DNA from: Rhodoferax potami
GTDB lineage: Bacteria > Pseudomonadota > Gammaproteobacteria > Burkholderiales > Burkholderiaceae_C
Length of the DNA stretch: 64,000 bases
Reading direction: 5' to 3'
Assembly: GCF_032193765.1 (NCBI RefSeq)
Contig: NZ_JAVBIJ010000002.1
Span: forward strand, 71,134 to 135,133
Each line of letters begins with the position of its first letter. Position 1 is the stretch's first letter. The position numbers and the translations under genes are program-made. Under the pieces are notes generated by a model that saw nothing but the letters and a program-made list of their open reading frames with translations, did no database searches and had not been told where the DNA came from. This document shows, piece after piece, positions 40,510 through 49,361 of this stretch.

Positions 40510-40704
40510 ATCGCTCAACGACCCAGTAGGGCCCTCCTAGCTGAATTAGGGCTTGAGACCTGCCACGGTGCGATCCCTTCCAAAATGTCATCGCTAGCAT
40601 CAGGCCAGTAACCAGTAGATATGCAAGTGAAGTTCACCAATAGGGCTTATTGGAACCTCTTGGCACCGTTCTACAAGTAGTTCGCGCGACTAGTGATCTT
40701 ATGC

Positions 40705-41068
40705 GTAAGCGGCCAGCGAAGTCACCTTGTTGACCGACCCTCGACCTTGCAACATTGCGTCCACAACAATTGATCGTGGACACATGTACACCAACAAGCA
40801 ACTCACTCCGACTGGCCGCGGCCGTCGCTCCTACAGCCCTGAGTTCAAGGCCCAATTGGTGGCCGCCTGCCGCATCCCCGGCATGTCGGTCGCCTCCGTG
40901 GCCCGAAACCACGGCATCAATCACAACATCCTGCACCGCTGGTTGCGTGAGCTGTCTGACAGTGGCCATCGGAAATCTAGATGGGATGGCCGGACGCTTA
41001 CGTACATCACGACACAACGGCAGCATCTACTACTTGCCGGCCCGTGGCGCTGGCTGCAAATGAAGTGA
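40705..41068 (+). pseudogene. IS66-type left end with a tnpA fragment
   Basis: Begins GTAAGCGGCCAGCGAAG and matches the outer 78 bases of IS66 element 2 exactly up to the tnpA start region. A different tnpA follows (ATG 40784, MYTNKQLTPTGRGRRSYSPE, helix-turn-helix GMSVASVARNHGINHNILHR), which loses similarity after RWLRELSDSG. tnpB and tnpC are absent. It is a remnant of a related element or a hybrid. The 195 bases before it (40510-40704) hold no gene. Confidence 0.75.
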
Positions 41069-41920
41069 GTTTCAAGCGGCCACAGAGCATGCGCAATTGA
41101 TTGCCATGCAACTCGAAGTGGGTGAAGTCCAGCCGTGTGAGAAAAATGAGTTAGCACTTCTCCGATGAGAAGCAGGGTGCCTCTGTAACACAGAACAGAA
41201 ACGGCCAGTACGCTGCAAGCCTGCGCTTTCGCATGGATGATGACAACATTGAAAAGCGTGTGACGTAAGAGGAGGGCACACTACAGGTGCGGTGTAGGCT
41301 ATCATCAATCGTATCAATGCTCATCTGGTTGGTTTGCGACGCGCTCTGGTGTCGCTGCCTGTGGGACCGGTTGAAATTGAGCTTGCATTGAAAACTGCCC
41401 CGCATCGGGGGTCTCGATTAATGACGCGCTCATACGGGTCTAAATGATCTGAGCGAGGCTAGGGGAGAGCGGGTTGCTTGCTGCCTAGCATGACAAGGAC
41501 CAATGAGTTAAGTGAACCGCAGGGGCGGGTCCATAGAACCAATGCAGTGGATTTAAATTTGAGCCGTGACAGTGTTGTCATGTCCCGCCGTCTTTGTGAC
41601 GCCACAACCGGTGTGCGTTTGGTCAGAAGCGGAAACTAAGCTTCTCTCGAGCGGCCATTTTGTCGGGGTCTGCTGGGACGCTTGATCAGCTCGCTCGTTC
41701 TTGTTGCCGCCCACAGAAATATGACTATCAAGATTCCATCGGCGCCAACACTCCAACCTCAAAGACTTCAGTGATTTCGGTGAATCTAGAGTACGGTGGT
41801 GCTTATCTATGATTGACTTGATCATCCAGCTGGTAATCGTGATCCAAATTACCTTTTGGTGGATTACCTTAAGAATTTTCGTTCATGGGGGTGGTGGTTA
41901 TTTACTACTTCGAGATCAGA
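41069..41920. other. Gap without a recognisable gene
   Basis: Only short, unsupported open frames. A 23-base sequence at 41728-41750 (TCAAGATTCCATCGGCGCCA...) recurs with one change at 15392-15414. Confidence 0.4.
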
Positions 41921-42382
41921 TCAAACGTGGTCAAGTTTTGGGTGAATGGATGAAAGGTGAATTGACACTCCACCAGCGATGTCACGTCCAATTGCCGTAC
42001 AGAGGCGTTCCGCCTTCAGCGGCTCTCTTGCATTGAGCAGCTCCTGTACTGCGGGTGACTCCAGTTGTAAGGTTGGATAGAGCAACCTCGCAGAAATGAT
42101 AGGCAACCCAGTTGGCGTGTATTGCGATGCGCCTTTGAATCCATTGCCCGACTTAACTTTTGCACTCATTACCTGATCTTTAGAAAGCATGGCTAACCGT
42201 ACTTCTTGTGCCTTTGCGCTTGGGCTGTTCAAGTGAGAACGGACCTTCTGCAATACGCTGTGAGTCATTGGGTGTTTAGGCAAACGGTCCAAGTAGTCAG
42301 CCACCTCTTTCAGTAAATCCAGCGTCGTTTGGTGAGCATCGGCGTCTACTTGTTCATAGCGCTCGCTATCCTGAGGGGTCAT
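41921..42382 (-). CDS. Hypothetical plasmid protein
   Basis: A frame of 153 residues beginning MTPQDSERYEQVDADAHQTT, with AAAGGA about 9 bases before the ATG at 42382. The N-terminal half is helical and charged (TLDLLKEVADYLDRLPKHPM); the C-terminal half contains GNGFKGASQYTPTGLPIISA. No transmembrane segment and no motif I recognise. It has the codon use of a real gene and a fitting ribosome-binding site. The tail after SIHLSS may be foreign sequence if the 3' end was rearranged. Confidence 0.55.
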   Translation of the reverse strand: MTPQDSERYEQVDADAHQTTLDLLKEVADYLDRLPKHPMTHSVLQKVRSHLNSPSAKAQEVRLAMLSKDQVMSAKVKSGNGFKGASQYTPTGLPIISARLLYPTLQLESPAVQELLNAREPLKAERLCTAIGRDIAGGVSIHLSSIHPKLDHV

Positions 42383-42584
42383 CGCAAAATTTCCTTTGAT
42401 TTGGTAGTGCAATTCTGGCTTGAATATCCAGAAAAATCATAAATAGAGATTGCGAGTTGCTTGCACACCTTCCTGCGAACTCAAGTCGGGTCTACGGTTC
42501 GACCGTTAACGCCAAAAGGAAATGTGGTTCCCTGTAAATTTTTGGATGAGCTGTTTCCTTAGTCCGCGCTGAATAAAACAATTA

Positions 42585-42900
42585 TCAAACGACCAAGCGA
42601 AACTGGCAATGCTGCATGTCTGGAATTCCTTGCAGTAACGCTCGTAAGTTCAAGCCATATAGAGTACAAAGAAGCAGCAGCTTCTTGATCAACATACGGA
42701 TGTTGTGGCCAGCGCCACAAAGAACCGCATGCAACGCGTCCCCGATAGCGCCTTTGAGGGGATTTCTTCCCAGTCTGCCGTCCATCTTCATGTGACCGAT
42801 CGCGGGTTCAATGGCACTGCGCCGTTTGATCATGGCTTTCATAGCCTGTGTTACCCCTGTGCGCTGACCAGACCTCAGGATCTGCGTCCCTGTTAACTCC
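42585..42900 (-). pseudogene. C-terminal fragment of a third IS5-family transposase
   Basis: Reads KRRSAIEPAIGHMKMDGRLG (catalytic Glu region), GDALHAVLCGAGHNIRMLIK and a hydrophobic tail to the stop at 42585. It is related to, but clearly different from, the element A enzyme. The upstream part is replaced by the right end of IS21 element 2 at 42901, so it is inactive. Confidence 0.85.
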
Positions 42901-43070
42901 TGCGTATTTCGGCGAAGATGAACGGCGATTCCGGGATCGTGAACATGGATTCCGGCCAATATGAACGCAGCGGCAGTGAGGAACTGATATTGCGCTCTTT
43001 TATTTTAGGCCGAGGTGGTTTTTCGGCAGAGTGACTCCTTGTCAGGTTGGTTGATTGGGGCTTTTCTTAA

Positions 43071-43844
43071 TCAACCCGCCGCGGACTCAGCGTTGGCGGT
43101 TTTGCCTTTTCCGGGTGCAGGTTTCTTTCGCAACGACTCACCCGTGATCGTGAAGCGATGATGGTTCTCCATTAACCGGTCCAGCATCGCATCGGCCACT
43201 GTCGGGTCACCAATCCACTCGTGCCAATGCTCAATGGGCAACTGACTGGTAATGATCGTGGCCCGACTTGATGTCCTGTCATCAATGATCTCCAGCAAGT
43301 CCGCCCGGCTCTGGCTGTCCAGCGCAGCCATGCCCCAGTCATCGAGCAGCAGGACATCGGTTTTGCGGATCTGATCGAGCCACTTGCCAAACGTGCCGTT
43401 GGCATGGCGGATACGCAATTCCTCCCCCAGTCGTGGCACCCGCTGGTAGTGGGCACTGAAGCCCCGCCGGCACGCATGTTGGGCCAACGCACAGGCCAGC
43501 CAGGATTTACCCGCCCCGGTCGGCCCCGTAATCAGCACAGCATGTCCGCTTTGCACCCACCCGCCCAGGGCCAGACTCATCACTGCACTGCGTTGAATGC
43601 CGCGCCCGGCGCGGCTGTCAATGTCTTCGATAGCCGCTTGCGGATACTTCAGCCTAGCCTGTTTCAACAGGCGGGTTTGGCGCTTGTCATTGCGCCAGTG
43701 CACCTCCCTGTCTACCAATAGCGCCAACCGCTCTTCAAAGCTCATGGCCGCCACGCCTGCTTGACTGAGCTGCTCCTGCAGCCCCGTGGCCAAGCCCTCC
43801 AGCCTCAATTCACGCAGTTGGGCTAATGTCGTATTCATCATCAT
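43071..43844 (-). CDS. istB: IstB-like helper ATPase (IS21 element 2, copy A)
   Basis: A 257-residue AAA+ protein from MMMNTTLAQLRELRLEGLAT, with Walker A LITGPTGAGKSWLACAL, Walker B VLLLDDWGMAALDSQSRADL and the sensor segment ATIITSQLPIEHWHEW. The start codon follows a GGAGAGACCCCC ribosome-binding region. The longer open frame to 43916 overlaps istA and is unlikely. Confidence 0.92.
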   Translation of the reverse strand: MMMNTTLAQLRELRLEGLATGLQEQLSQAGVAAMSFEERLALLVDREVHWRNDKRQTRLLKQARLKYPQAAIEDIDSRAGRGIQRSAVMSLALGGWVQSGHAVLITGPTGAGKSWLACALAQHACRRGFSAHYQRVPRLGEELRIRHANGTFGKWLDQIRKTDVLLLDDWGMAALDSQSRADLLEIIDDRTSSRATIITSQLPIEHWHEWIGDPTVADAMLDRLMENHHRFTITGESLRKKPAPGKGKTANAESAAG

Positions 43845-43864
43845 GGGGGTCTCTCCATTCGTCT

Positions 43865-45397
43865 CTATTGGTAATAGCCAGGCCCGCGCACGTGAGCATG
43901 TGCCGGGCTGCTCCACTCGGGGGCCTCGGTCTTAAGCAACTGATCCCCGCGGTTGACCAGGATGTCGCGGATATGGCTGTATTTGCAGGTGCCCAACTGC
44001 AGCGCCATCAAGCTCGCCGCTTCCAGCCTGGCATGGCCGTATCGGCGCCCCAGGGAGAGCAAACCCAAGCAGGCCCGGTAGGCATGTTCAGGGTGGCGCT
44101 GGCGCTCCAGCATCTTGCTCACTACCCCGGCCGTGGCCACGCCGATTTGCTCGCCCCAGGCCAGAAGCCGCTCCGGACTCCACTGTGCATGCGCCCGGTG
44201 TGCCTCTGGCATGTGTTCATCCGTCGTGGTGAAGCCGCCCCGGCGAGCGCTTCTGAGGTGGCTGCACACCCGCTGGCCCCGGTTCAGAATCTCCAGTGTG
44301 GTGCGGGTCACCCGCAGCTCCAGCGTCTGGCCCACCAGTGCATGTGGAACGCTATAGCGGTGGCCTTCAAACTCGACGTGATAGTCAATGTGTACTTTGA
44401 CCGTCTTGAATACCGCAAGCTCAAACGGTTCAGGCGGCAGGGCCATCAATGCTGGCACATCCAGGGCGGTAAACGCGCTTGCCCGGCATCCGGGTAGCTT
44501 CTGAAACGGTTTGTTGTTCAGATACTCCAGCAAAGGGGCAATGGCTGCGTTGACCTCAGTGACGCTAAGAAACGATTGATGCCGCAGTCGCGCCAATATC
44601 CAGCGCTCAACAATCTGGACCGTGGACTCGACTTTGGCCTTGTCCTGCGGGTGGTAGGCACGCGCAGGTAGTACGCTGCAGCCGTAATGGCATGCAAAGT
44701 CCAGCACGGTGTCAGTAGCTCGGGGCTCGTAACGGCTGACCTGCGCAATCACTGCGCGCGGGTTGTCCGGCACGATTAGCTGCGGCACTCCACCATAGAA
44801 GGTCAGCGCCTTGACACACCCCTCCAGCCAATCTGCCGTGGTCTGTGCAGGTGTCGCCCACGCGAAGGCGTAACCTGAGGCGCCCAAGGCGGCCACGAAG
44901 ATATTGGCTTTACCACCCTCGGCCAGCACAATGGTCGGGCCAGCGTAGTCAATGAACAGTTTTTCTCCGGCGCGATGCACTTGGCGCATTGAGCGCTTCA
45001 GTGTCTTGGCAAACCGGCGGTAGTGCTCGCAGAATTGGGTGTACTGGTAAGGCCTGACCTGGGTGTCTTCGGCCCACTTGGCGCAGTATTCTTGCCACAG
45101 CAGCATCAACGTAACGCCTTTGCCGCGCAGCTCCAAGTGCACCCGTGCGTAGTCAGGCGCAACAAAGACAACGGGCTCACTTTGCTGGCCCCGCAATTTG
45201 CGGTGTAACTCTCCCTCATCCAAGGTTTCTATGGCACTCCAATCCAGTCCTGCTGCAAGAGCCTGACGGATGTATTTGGAGATGACGCCTTTGGACAGTC
45301 CCAGGGCTTGGGATATCTGATCGTAGGGTAGCCTGCACTCCAGGCTCAATCTCAATGTTTCTTTAACTTTGCGCATCGCGATCTTTCGGGCGGGCAT
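43865..45397 (-). CDS. istA: IstA-like transposase (IS21 element 2, copy A)
   Basis: A DDE transposase of 510 residues from the ATG at 45397 (MPARKIAMRKVKE), preceded by AGGAGG. The helix-turn-helix is in YDQISQALGLSKGVISKYIR. Core residues: KLFIDYAGPTIVL (first Asp), LIVPDNPRAVIAQV (second Asp) and KAKVESTVQIVERWIL (Glu). It differs from copy B at one noticed residue (FTALDVPALM versus FTALDAPALM). Confidence 0.92.
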   Translation of the reverse strand: MPARKIAMRKVKETLRLSLECRLPYDQISQALGLSKGVISKYIRQALAAGLDWSAIETLDEGELHRKLRGQQSEPVVFVAPDYARVHLELRGKGVTLMLLWQEYCAKWAEDTQVRPYQYTQFCEHYRRFAKTLKRSMRQVHRAGEKLFIDYAGPTIVLAEGGKANIFVAALGASGYAFAWATPAQTTADWLEGCVKALTFYGGVPQLIVPDNPRAVIAQVSRYEPRATDTVLDFACHYGCSVLPARAYHPQDKAKVESTVQIVERWILARLRHQSFLSVTEVNAAIAPLLEYLNNKPFQKLPGCRASAFTALDVPALMALPPEPFELAVFKTVKVHIDYHVEFEGHRYSVPHALVGQTLELRVTRTTLEILNRGQRVCSHLRSARRGGFTTTDEHMPEAHRAHAQWSPERLLAWGEQIGVATAGVVSKMLERQRHPEHAYRACLGLLSLGRRYGHARLEAASLMALQLGTCKYSHIRDILVNRGDQLLKTEAPEWSSPAHAHVRGPGYYQ

Positions 45398-45622
45398 CCG
45401 GCCTCCTGTCAAAAATCAGGCAGCCTACCCGCCAGGGTGGTCTCATTTGCGCAACTTCAGTCCCCACTTCTATGCAGGCATACGCCTGCGCCACATTCGC
45501 TGTTCACGACTCCGAAATCAACGTTCACGATGCCGAAATCCTTAGCTGCAAGCTATCAAAACGCCCGTTCACGTTGCCCGAAATGGCTGTTCACGTTCGT
45601 CCGAAATACCCACCCAGAATGA

Positions 45623-46432
45623 AAGCCCTTCACCGGCCCACTTTCCGCTCGATCAGTGGCTTACGCTCTCTCCGTGCTGGGCGCCATGTACCGCTGGCTG
45701 ATGGAACAAGGCTATGTACTGACCAACCCATTTGCTGGCATTAAGGTGCGCGGCACCGCACGTACCAACGCCATGGAAACCCATCACGTCTTTACGGAGG
45801 GCGAATGGGCGCTGATCCGTACGATCGCCGACGGCCTGGAATGGTCCTATGGGTGGACGCCCCTGGCTGCACAACGGCTGCGCTTTATTCTGGACTTCGC
45901 GTATGCAACGGGTCTGCGTATCAGTGAATTGGTCGGGGTAACTTTGCGCGCGGTGCATGTGGATGACCATGACGACCAGTGGCTGCTCCTGGTGGGCAAA
46001 GGCAGCAAGCCGGGCAAGGTGGCATTGCCTCCACTGGCTCGTTCTGCCCTGCAGCGATACCTGCTTCAGCGAGGACTACCGACCACGCCAAGCATGTGGA
46101 TTCCGACGACCAAGTTGATTGGGGCCATGGATCTGGTTAGCCAGACTGGCATTTCCTCAACCCGGCTCTGGGTCGTGATGAAGCGGTTCTTTGAAACGGC
46201 GGCCAATGAAGTTGAATCGGAGAGCCCGGCCCTTGCTGAAAAGCTGCGTCTGGCCACTCCTCATTGGATGCGGCATACCCATGCAACCCATGCACTGGCT
46301 AAAGGCGCAGAGCTGACTTCAGTGCGGGACAATTTGCGTCATGCTTCGATTGCGACCACGTCGATCTACCTGCACGGGGATGATCTCAAACGGGCCAAGC
46401 AAATGGGCAGCGCGTTCTTGGCGAGGGAGTGA
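45623..46432 (+). pseudogene. Tyrosine recombinase lacking its N-terminal part
   Basis: The frame has about 269 codons from KPFTGPLSARSVAYALSVLG to the stop at 46432 and is cut at its 5' side by IS21 element 2. It retains the core-binding end (YVLTNPFAGIKVRGT) and the complete catalytic domain. That domain shows Arg in FAYATGLRISELVGVTL, HxxR in PHWMRHTHATHAL, His in NLRHASIATTS and Tyr in TSIYLHGDDLKRA. A GTG at 45656 could start a shorter product, but without most of the N-terminal clamp it is probably inactive. It is of the same general kind as the recombinase at 12895, not a copy of it. Confidence 0.85.
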
Positions 46433-46451
46433 TCCAACAGACTGACTGCGA

Positions 46452-46463
46452 ATGATATATCAT
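46452..46463. promoter_or_regulatory. Palindromic operator candidate before the toxin-antitoxin pair
   Basis: ATGATATATCAT is a perfect 12-base palindrome 35 bases before the antitoxin start, with a second partial copy (GGTATCAT) 13 bases on. Ribbon-helix-helix antitoxins bind such repeats to autoregulate. Confidence 0.55.
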
Positions 46464-46497
46464 TTAGTAGTCAAAGGTATCATCTGAGAGGTTTCAT

Positions 46498-46788
46498 ATG
46501 ACAGCTACAGCCTTACGCCCCACCACCATTAAGATTGACACTGAAACTAAAGAGCGGGTGAAGCGCCTGGCCGAAGCTCGCCATCGAAGCTCCCACTGGA
46601 TGATTCTTGAGGCGATCCGTCAGTATGTTGGACGCGAAGAAAAGCGCGAATTGATGCGCCAAGATGGGCTTCGAGCCTGGAGCGACTATCAGGCAAATGG
46701 CCTGCATGTGACGCATGCAGAGGCCGAGGCCTGGATGGCCAAGCTGGAGGCGGGCCAAGATGTTGCGCCACCTGCATGCCACGTCTGA
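46498..46788 (+). CDS. ParD/CopG-like antitoxin
   Basis: A 96-residue ribbon-helix-helix protein. The strand RPTTIKIDTETKERVKRLAE and the helices EARHRSSHWMILEAIRQYVG fit the CopG/ParD fold, in which paired strands enter the DNA major groove. The Glu/Ala-rich C-terminus (THAEAEAWMAKLEAGQDVA) would wrap the toxin. It overlaps the toxin gene by 13 bases. A GAGAGG ribosome-binding site precedes it. Confidence 0.88.
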   Translation: MTATALRPTTIKIDTETKERVKRLAEARHRSSHWMILEAIRQYVGREEKRELMRQDGLRAWSDYQANGLHVTHAEAEAWMAKLEAGQDVAPPACHV

Positions 46789-47066
46789 TCTGGGCACCAG
46801 CGGCACTGCTGGACTTACAGCGTCTCCATCGATTTCTTGCCGAGAAGAACGTCGATGCAGCCAAGCGCGGGGTGCGGGCCATTCGCGAAGGAATGAAAGT
46901 TATCACCAAGCAGCCAGGTATCGGTCGCCCGGTAGAAGATATGGAGCCGGAGTTCCGTGAGTGGTTAATTGATTTTGGGGAGAGCGGATATGTGGTGCTG
47001 TACCGCTACGATGGTGAAATTGCTGCGGTCTTGGCTGTTCGGCATCAGCGCGAATTGGGTTACTGA
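46776..47066 (+). CDS. ParE/RelE-superfamily toxin
   Basis: A 96-residue protein with the ParE-like landmarks LIWAPAALLDLQRLHRFL, the basic helix AKRGVRAIREGMKVI, PGIGRPVEDM and the closing strand EIAAVLAVRHQRELGY. ParE toxins act on DNA gyrase and RelE toxins on mRNA at the ribosome; the catalytic RelE residues are not obvious, so a ParE-type action is more likely. Together with the upstream antitoxin it would stabilise the replicon. Confidence 0.88.
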   Translation: MPRLIWAPAALLDLQRLHRFLAEKNVDAAKRGVRAIREGMKVITKQPGIGRPVEDMEPEFREWLIDFGESGYVVLYRYDGEIAAVLAVRHQRELGY

Positions 47067-47476
47067 CACCTAACTTTGATTTTTCGGGGACTGGGCAAAT
47101 TTAGCGAGGTTACGGCCGTCCCCCAGCTTGTCGTGCATGAAGTCCATCGACAACCAGACCTGATTGATGGCCTCTGGCACAGCCAAAGGCTCGGGTTTCT
47201 CACGCACCAAGCGCTTCCTAGGCTTGATACGTAGGTTCAACTCCAGCTCACGATAGATGCGGTACACGCGTTTATGGTTCCACCCGAAACTCTTCACGTT
47301 GCGCAGGTACAGGTAACACAGTCCAAATCCCCAGTTGCGGTGGTTGTCCGTCAGGCGAATCAGCCAGTCCGCTATGAGGGCGTTCTCGGCGTCTTGCTTG
47401 GGCTCATAGCGGTAGCAGGACTCGCTCAACATAACGCTGCACAGGCCAGCCGTATGGGGATGCTGTGTGTCTGAAC
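47064..47476 (-). pseudogene. IS3-family transposase (orfB) remnant
   Basis: Reads SCYRYEPKQDAENALIADWL, then NHKRVYRIYRELELNLRIKP and NQVWLSMDFMHDKLGDGR (first Asp of the DDE core), and then breaks off into what looks like the element's right end (CTAAATTTGCCCAGTCCCCG). Most of the catalytic domain is deleted, and IS66 element 1 cuts the 5' side at 47477. It differs from the IS3 fragment at 19217. Confidence 0.8.
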
Positions 47477-49146
47477 GTAACCGGTCACTGGCCAGCGTTA
47501 TTGCCTACGTTACCAAACCGTGTAATGGTGAACGCAATGTATTCTCGGCGAAGTGCTGCTTCCATTGACGAGGCGTCAGTTCTGAAACCCTGGAGGCGGG
47601 GTGGTGGCCTACGCGTTGCAAGACATCAACCAGGTAGGTGTAGGGGTCAATGTCATGTAAACGGCATGTCACGATCAGGCTCTGCATGATGCCCGCGTGC
47701 TTGGCGCCCACCTCCGTCCAGCAGAACAACCAATTGCGCCTGCCCATTGGTATCGCGCGCAAGGCGCGTTCCAGATGGTTCGTATCCATGGCCGCATCCG
47801 CATCGCCCAGAAACACCTGCAGTTGCGCGCGGCGCTCGCGTGCATAGGCCAATGCCTTGGTCAACGGATTGCTGGGCAGGAAGCCTTGCCGCTCGAACTG
47901 CAAATCCACCCATTCAAAGAAGTTCTGCACCAGCGGTTTGCTGTGGCTTAGACGGTGCTCTCGTTTGGCATCCCCGTAGAGGTCACGTTCACGAATGGCT
48001 TCTTCCTGGGCGTAAATCTCGCCAATTTGCTGCAGCGCCTGGCCAGCGGCCTGTGGCTCGGCCCCTAGAGCTTCAAAGAAGCCACGCCTGCAGTGCGCCC
48101 AGCATTGGGCATGCGTAATGCCGGTCTTGGCAGCGTAACGTGCATAGGCCTCATAGCCGTCAGTGAGCAGCACGGCATCTGTGGCCCCTGGCAGCCCCAA
48201 TGCCTGCTGTACGTGCTCGTGGCGGCGCGACTCGAAATAGGCAAAGCACACCTCATCGAGTTCGCCGTACACAGGCCAGAAGTAGGCCGACTTCATCTTG
48301 CAGGGCCCACTGCGCCCGGCCTTGATGGGGGTCTCGTCCATTGCCTTGACCCGGCTGTTGCGGATCGACTCGAGCTGCGTGTCGTAAATCGGCTCCAGCA
48401 GGGAAATGGTCTTTTGCGCCAGTTGCGTCAGCCACGCCCGGCTGAGTTTGAAGCCCGCTTGGCTCAGGCGCTGGTGCTGCCGGTACAGCGGAATGTGCCA
48501 GGCAAACTTGTCAACAACAACGCCTGCGAGCAAGCTCACGTCAGCGCGGCTGCTCTCAATGATGCCTGTTGGCGCGCCCGCACAGTGCAGGGTTTGCGTG
48601 TTGTGGCGCTTGATGACAGAGCGCACATACTTCAGCACCACATAGGCACCGGGGCGCTGTGCCAAGCGGTGGCTGACCTTCTGGCTGACAACCTCGTACT
48701 GATCGGGCGAGAGGTCTTTGGTCTCGGGGTTGGCCAGCTCGATGGTGTGCACGGGCACCTTGGTTTCGTCAAAGAACGATGCGGGCGTGCCCTCGTCGGC
48801 AAAGTTGCTGCGGGGTTTGCGTCGCTGGTGTGCAGGGATGGTGTTGGAGTCGGAGTCGGCTTCGGGCGCATCAGTGGCAGGGAGGTCGCCCAGGAGTTGC
48901 CCCAGGTGCATTTGCTGCGCATCGGGCAAGGGTGCAAAGCGCTCGCTCTTCTTGCCAAAGAGTTGGCGTTTGAACCATTCGAGCTGCTGCTCCAGCGCGC
49001 TGATGCTGGCGGCCTGTGCTTGCAGTGTCTGCGCGATGCTCTGCGGCGACAGCCCCATGACCGTTTCGACGGTAAATGTGGGAGTGCTGGTATTGGGCAT
49101 CGACATGGGCCTTATCTTGCGGCCTTTAGGGACAAAGCAAAAGAGT
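47477..49146 (-). mobile_element. IS66 element 1, copy lacking tnpA and tnpB
   Basis: The intact right end (from 47477) and whole tnpC are present; the upstream part is replaced by IS21 element 2, copy B, at exactly the same base as in the fragment ending at 26709. Confidence 0.9.
47505..49106 (-). CDS. tnpC: IS66-family transposase TnpC (third copy)
   Basis: A 533-residue frame from the ATG at 49106, the same as the copies at 17587 and 21982. The open frame extends to 49322 only because IS21 sequence upstream happens to lack stops. It has no tnpA or tnpB in cis. Confidence 0.92.
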   Translation of the reverse strand: MSMPNTSTPTFTVETVMGLSPQSIAQTLQAQAASISALEQQLEWFKRQLFGKKSERFAPLPDAQQMHLGQLLGDLPATDAPEADSDSNTIPAHQRRKPRSNFADEGTPASFFDETKVPVHTIELANPETKDLSPDQYEVVSQKVSHRLAQRPGAYVVLKYVRSVIKRHNTQTLHCAGAPTGIIESSRADVSLLAGVVVDKFAWHIPLYRQHQRLSQAGFKLSRAWLTQLAQKTISLLEPIYDTQLESIRNSRVKAMDETPIKAGRSGPCKMKSAYFWPVYGELDEVCFAYFESRRHEHVQQALGLPGATDAVLLTDGYEAYARYAAKTGITHAQCWAHCRRGFFEALGAEPQAAGQALQQIGEIYAQEEAIRERDLYGDAKREHRLSHSKPLVQNFFEWVDLQFERQGFLPSNPLTKALAYARERRAQLQVFLGDADAAMDTNHLERALRAIPMGRRNWLFCWTEVGAKHAGIMQSLIVTCRLHDIDPYTYLVDVLQRVGHHPASRVSELTPRQWKQHFAENTLRSPLHGLVT

Positions 49147-49361
49147 TGGGTATTTCGGACGAACGTGAACAGCCATTTCGGGCAACGTGAACGGGCGTTT
49201 TGATAGCTTGCAGCTAAGGATTTCGGCATCGTGAACGTTGATTTCGGAGTCGTGAACAGCGAATGTGGCGCAGGCGTATGCCTGCATAGAAGTGGGGACT
49301 GAAGTTGCGCAAATGAGACCACCCTGGCGGGTAGGCTGCCTGATTTTTGACAGGAGGCCGG

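Larger units (their letters stand above)
42901..45612 (-). mobile_element. IS21-family element 2, copy A (2712 bp)
   Basis: Ends TGCGTATTTCGGCGAAG (42901) and the complement of TGGGTATTTCGGACGAA (to 45612). It carries istA and istB. Copy B of the same length lies in opposite orientation at 49147-51858. Flanks do not show a target duplication. Confidence 0.92.
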
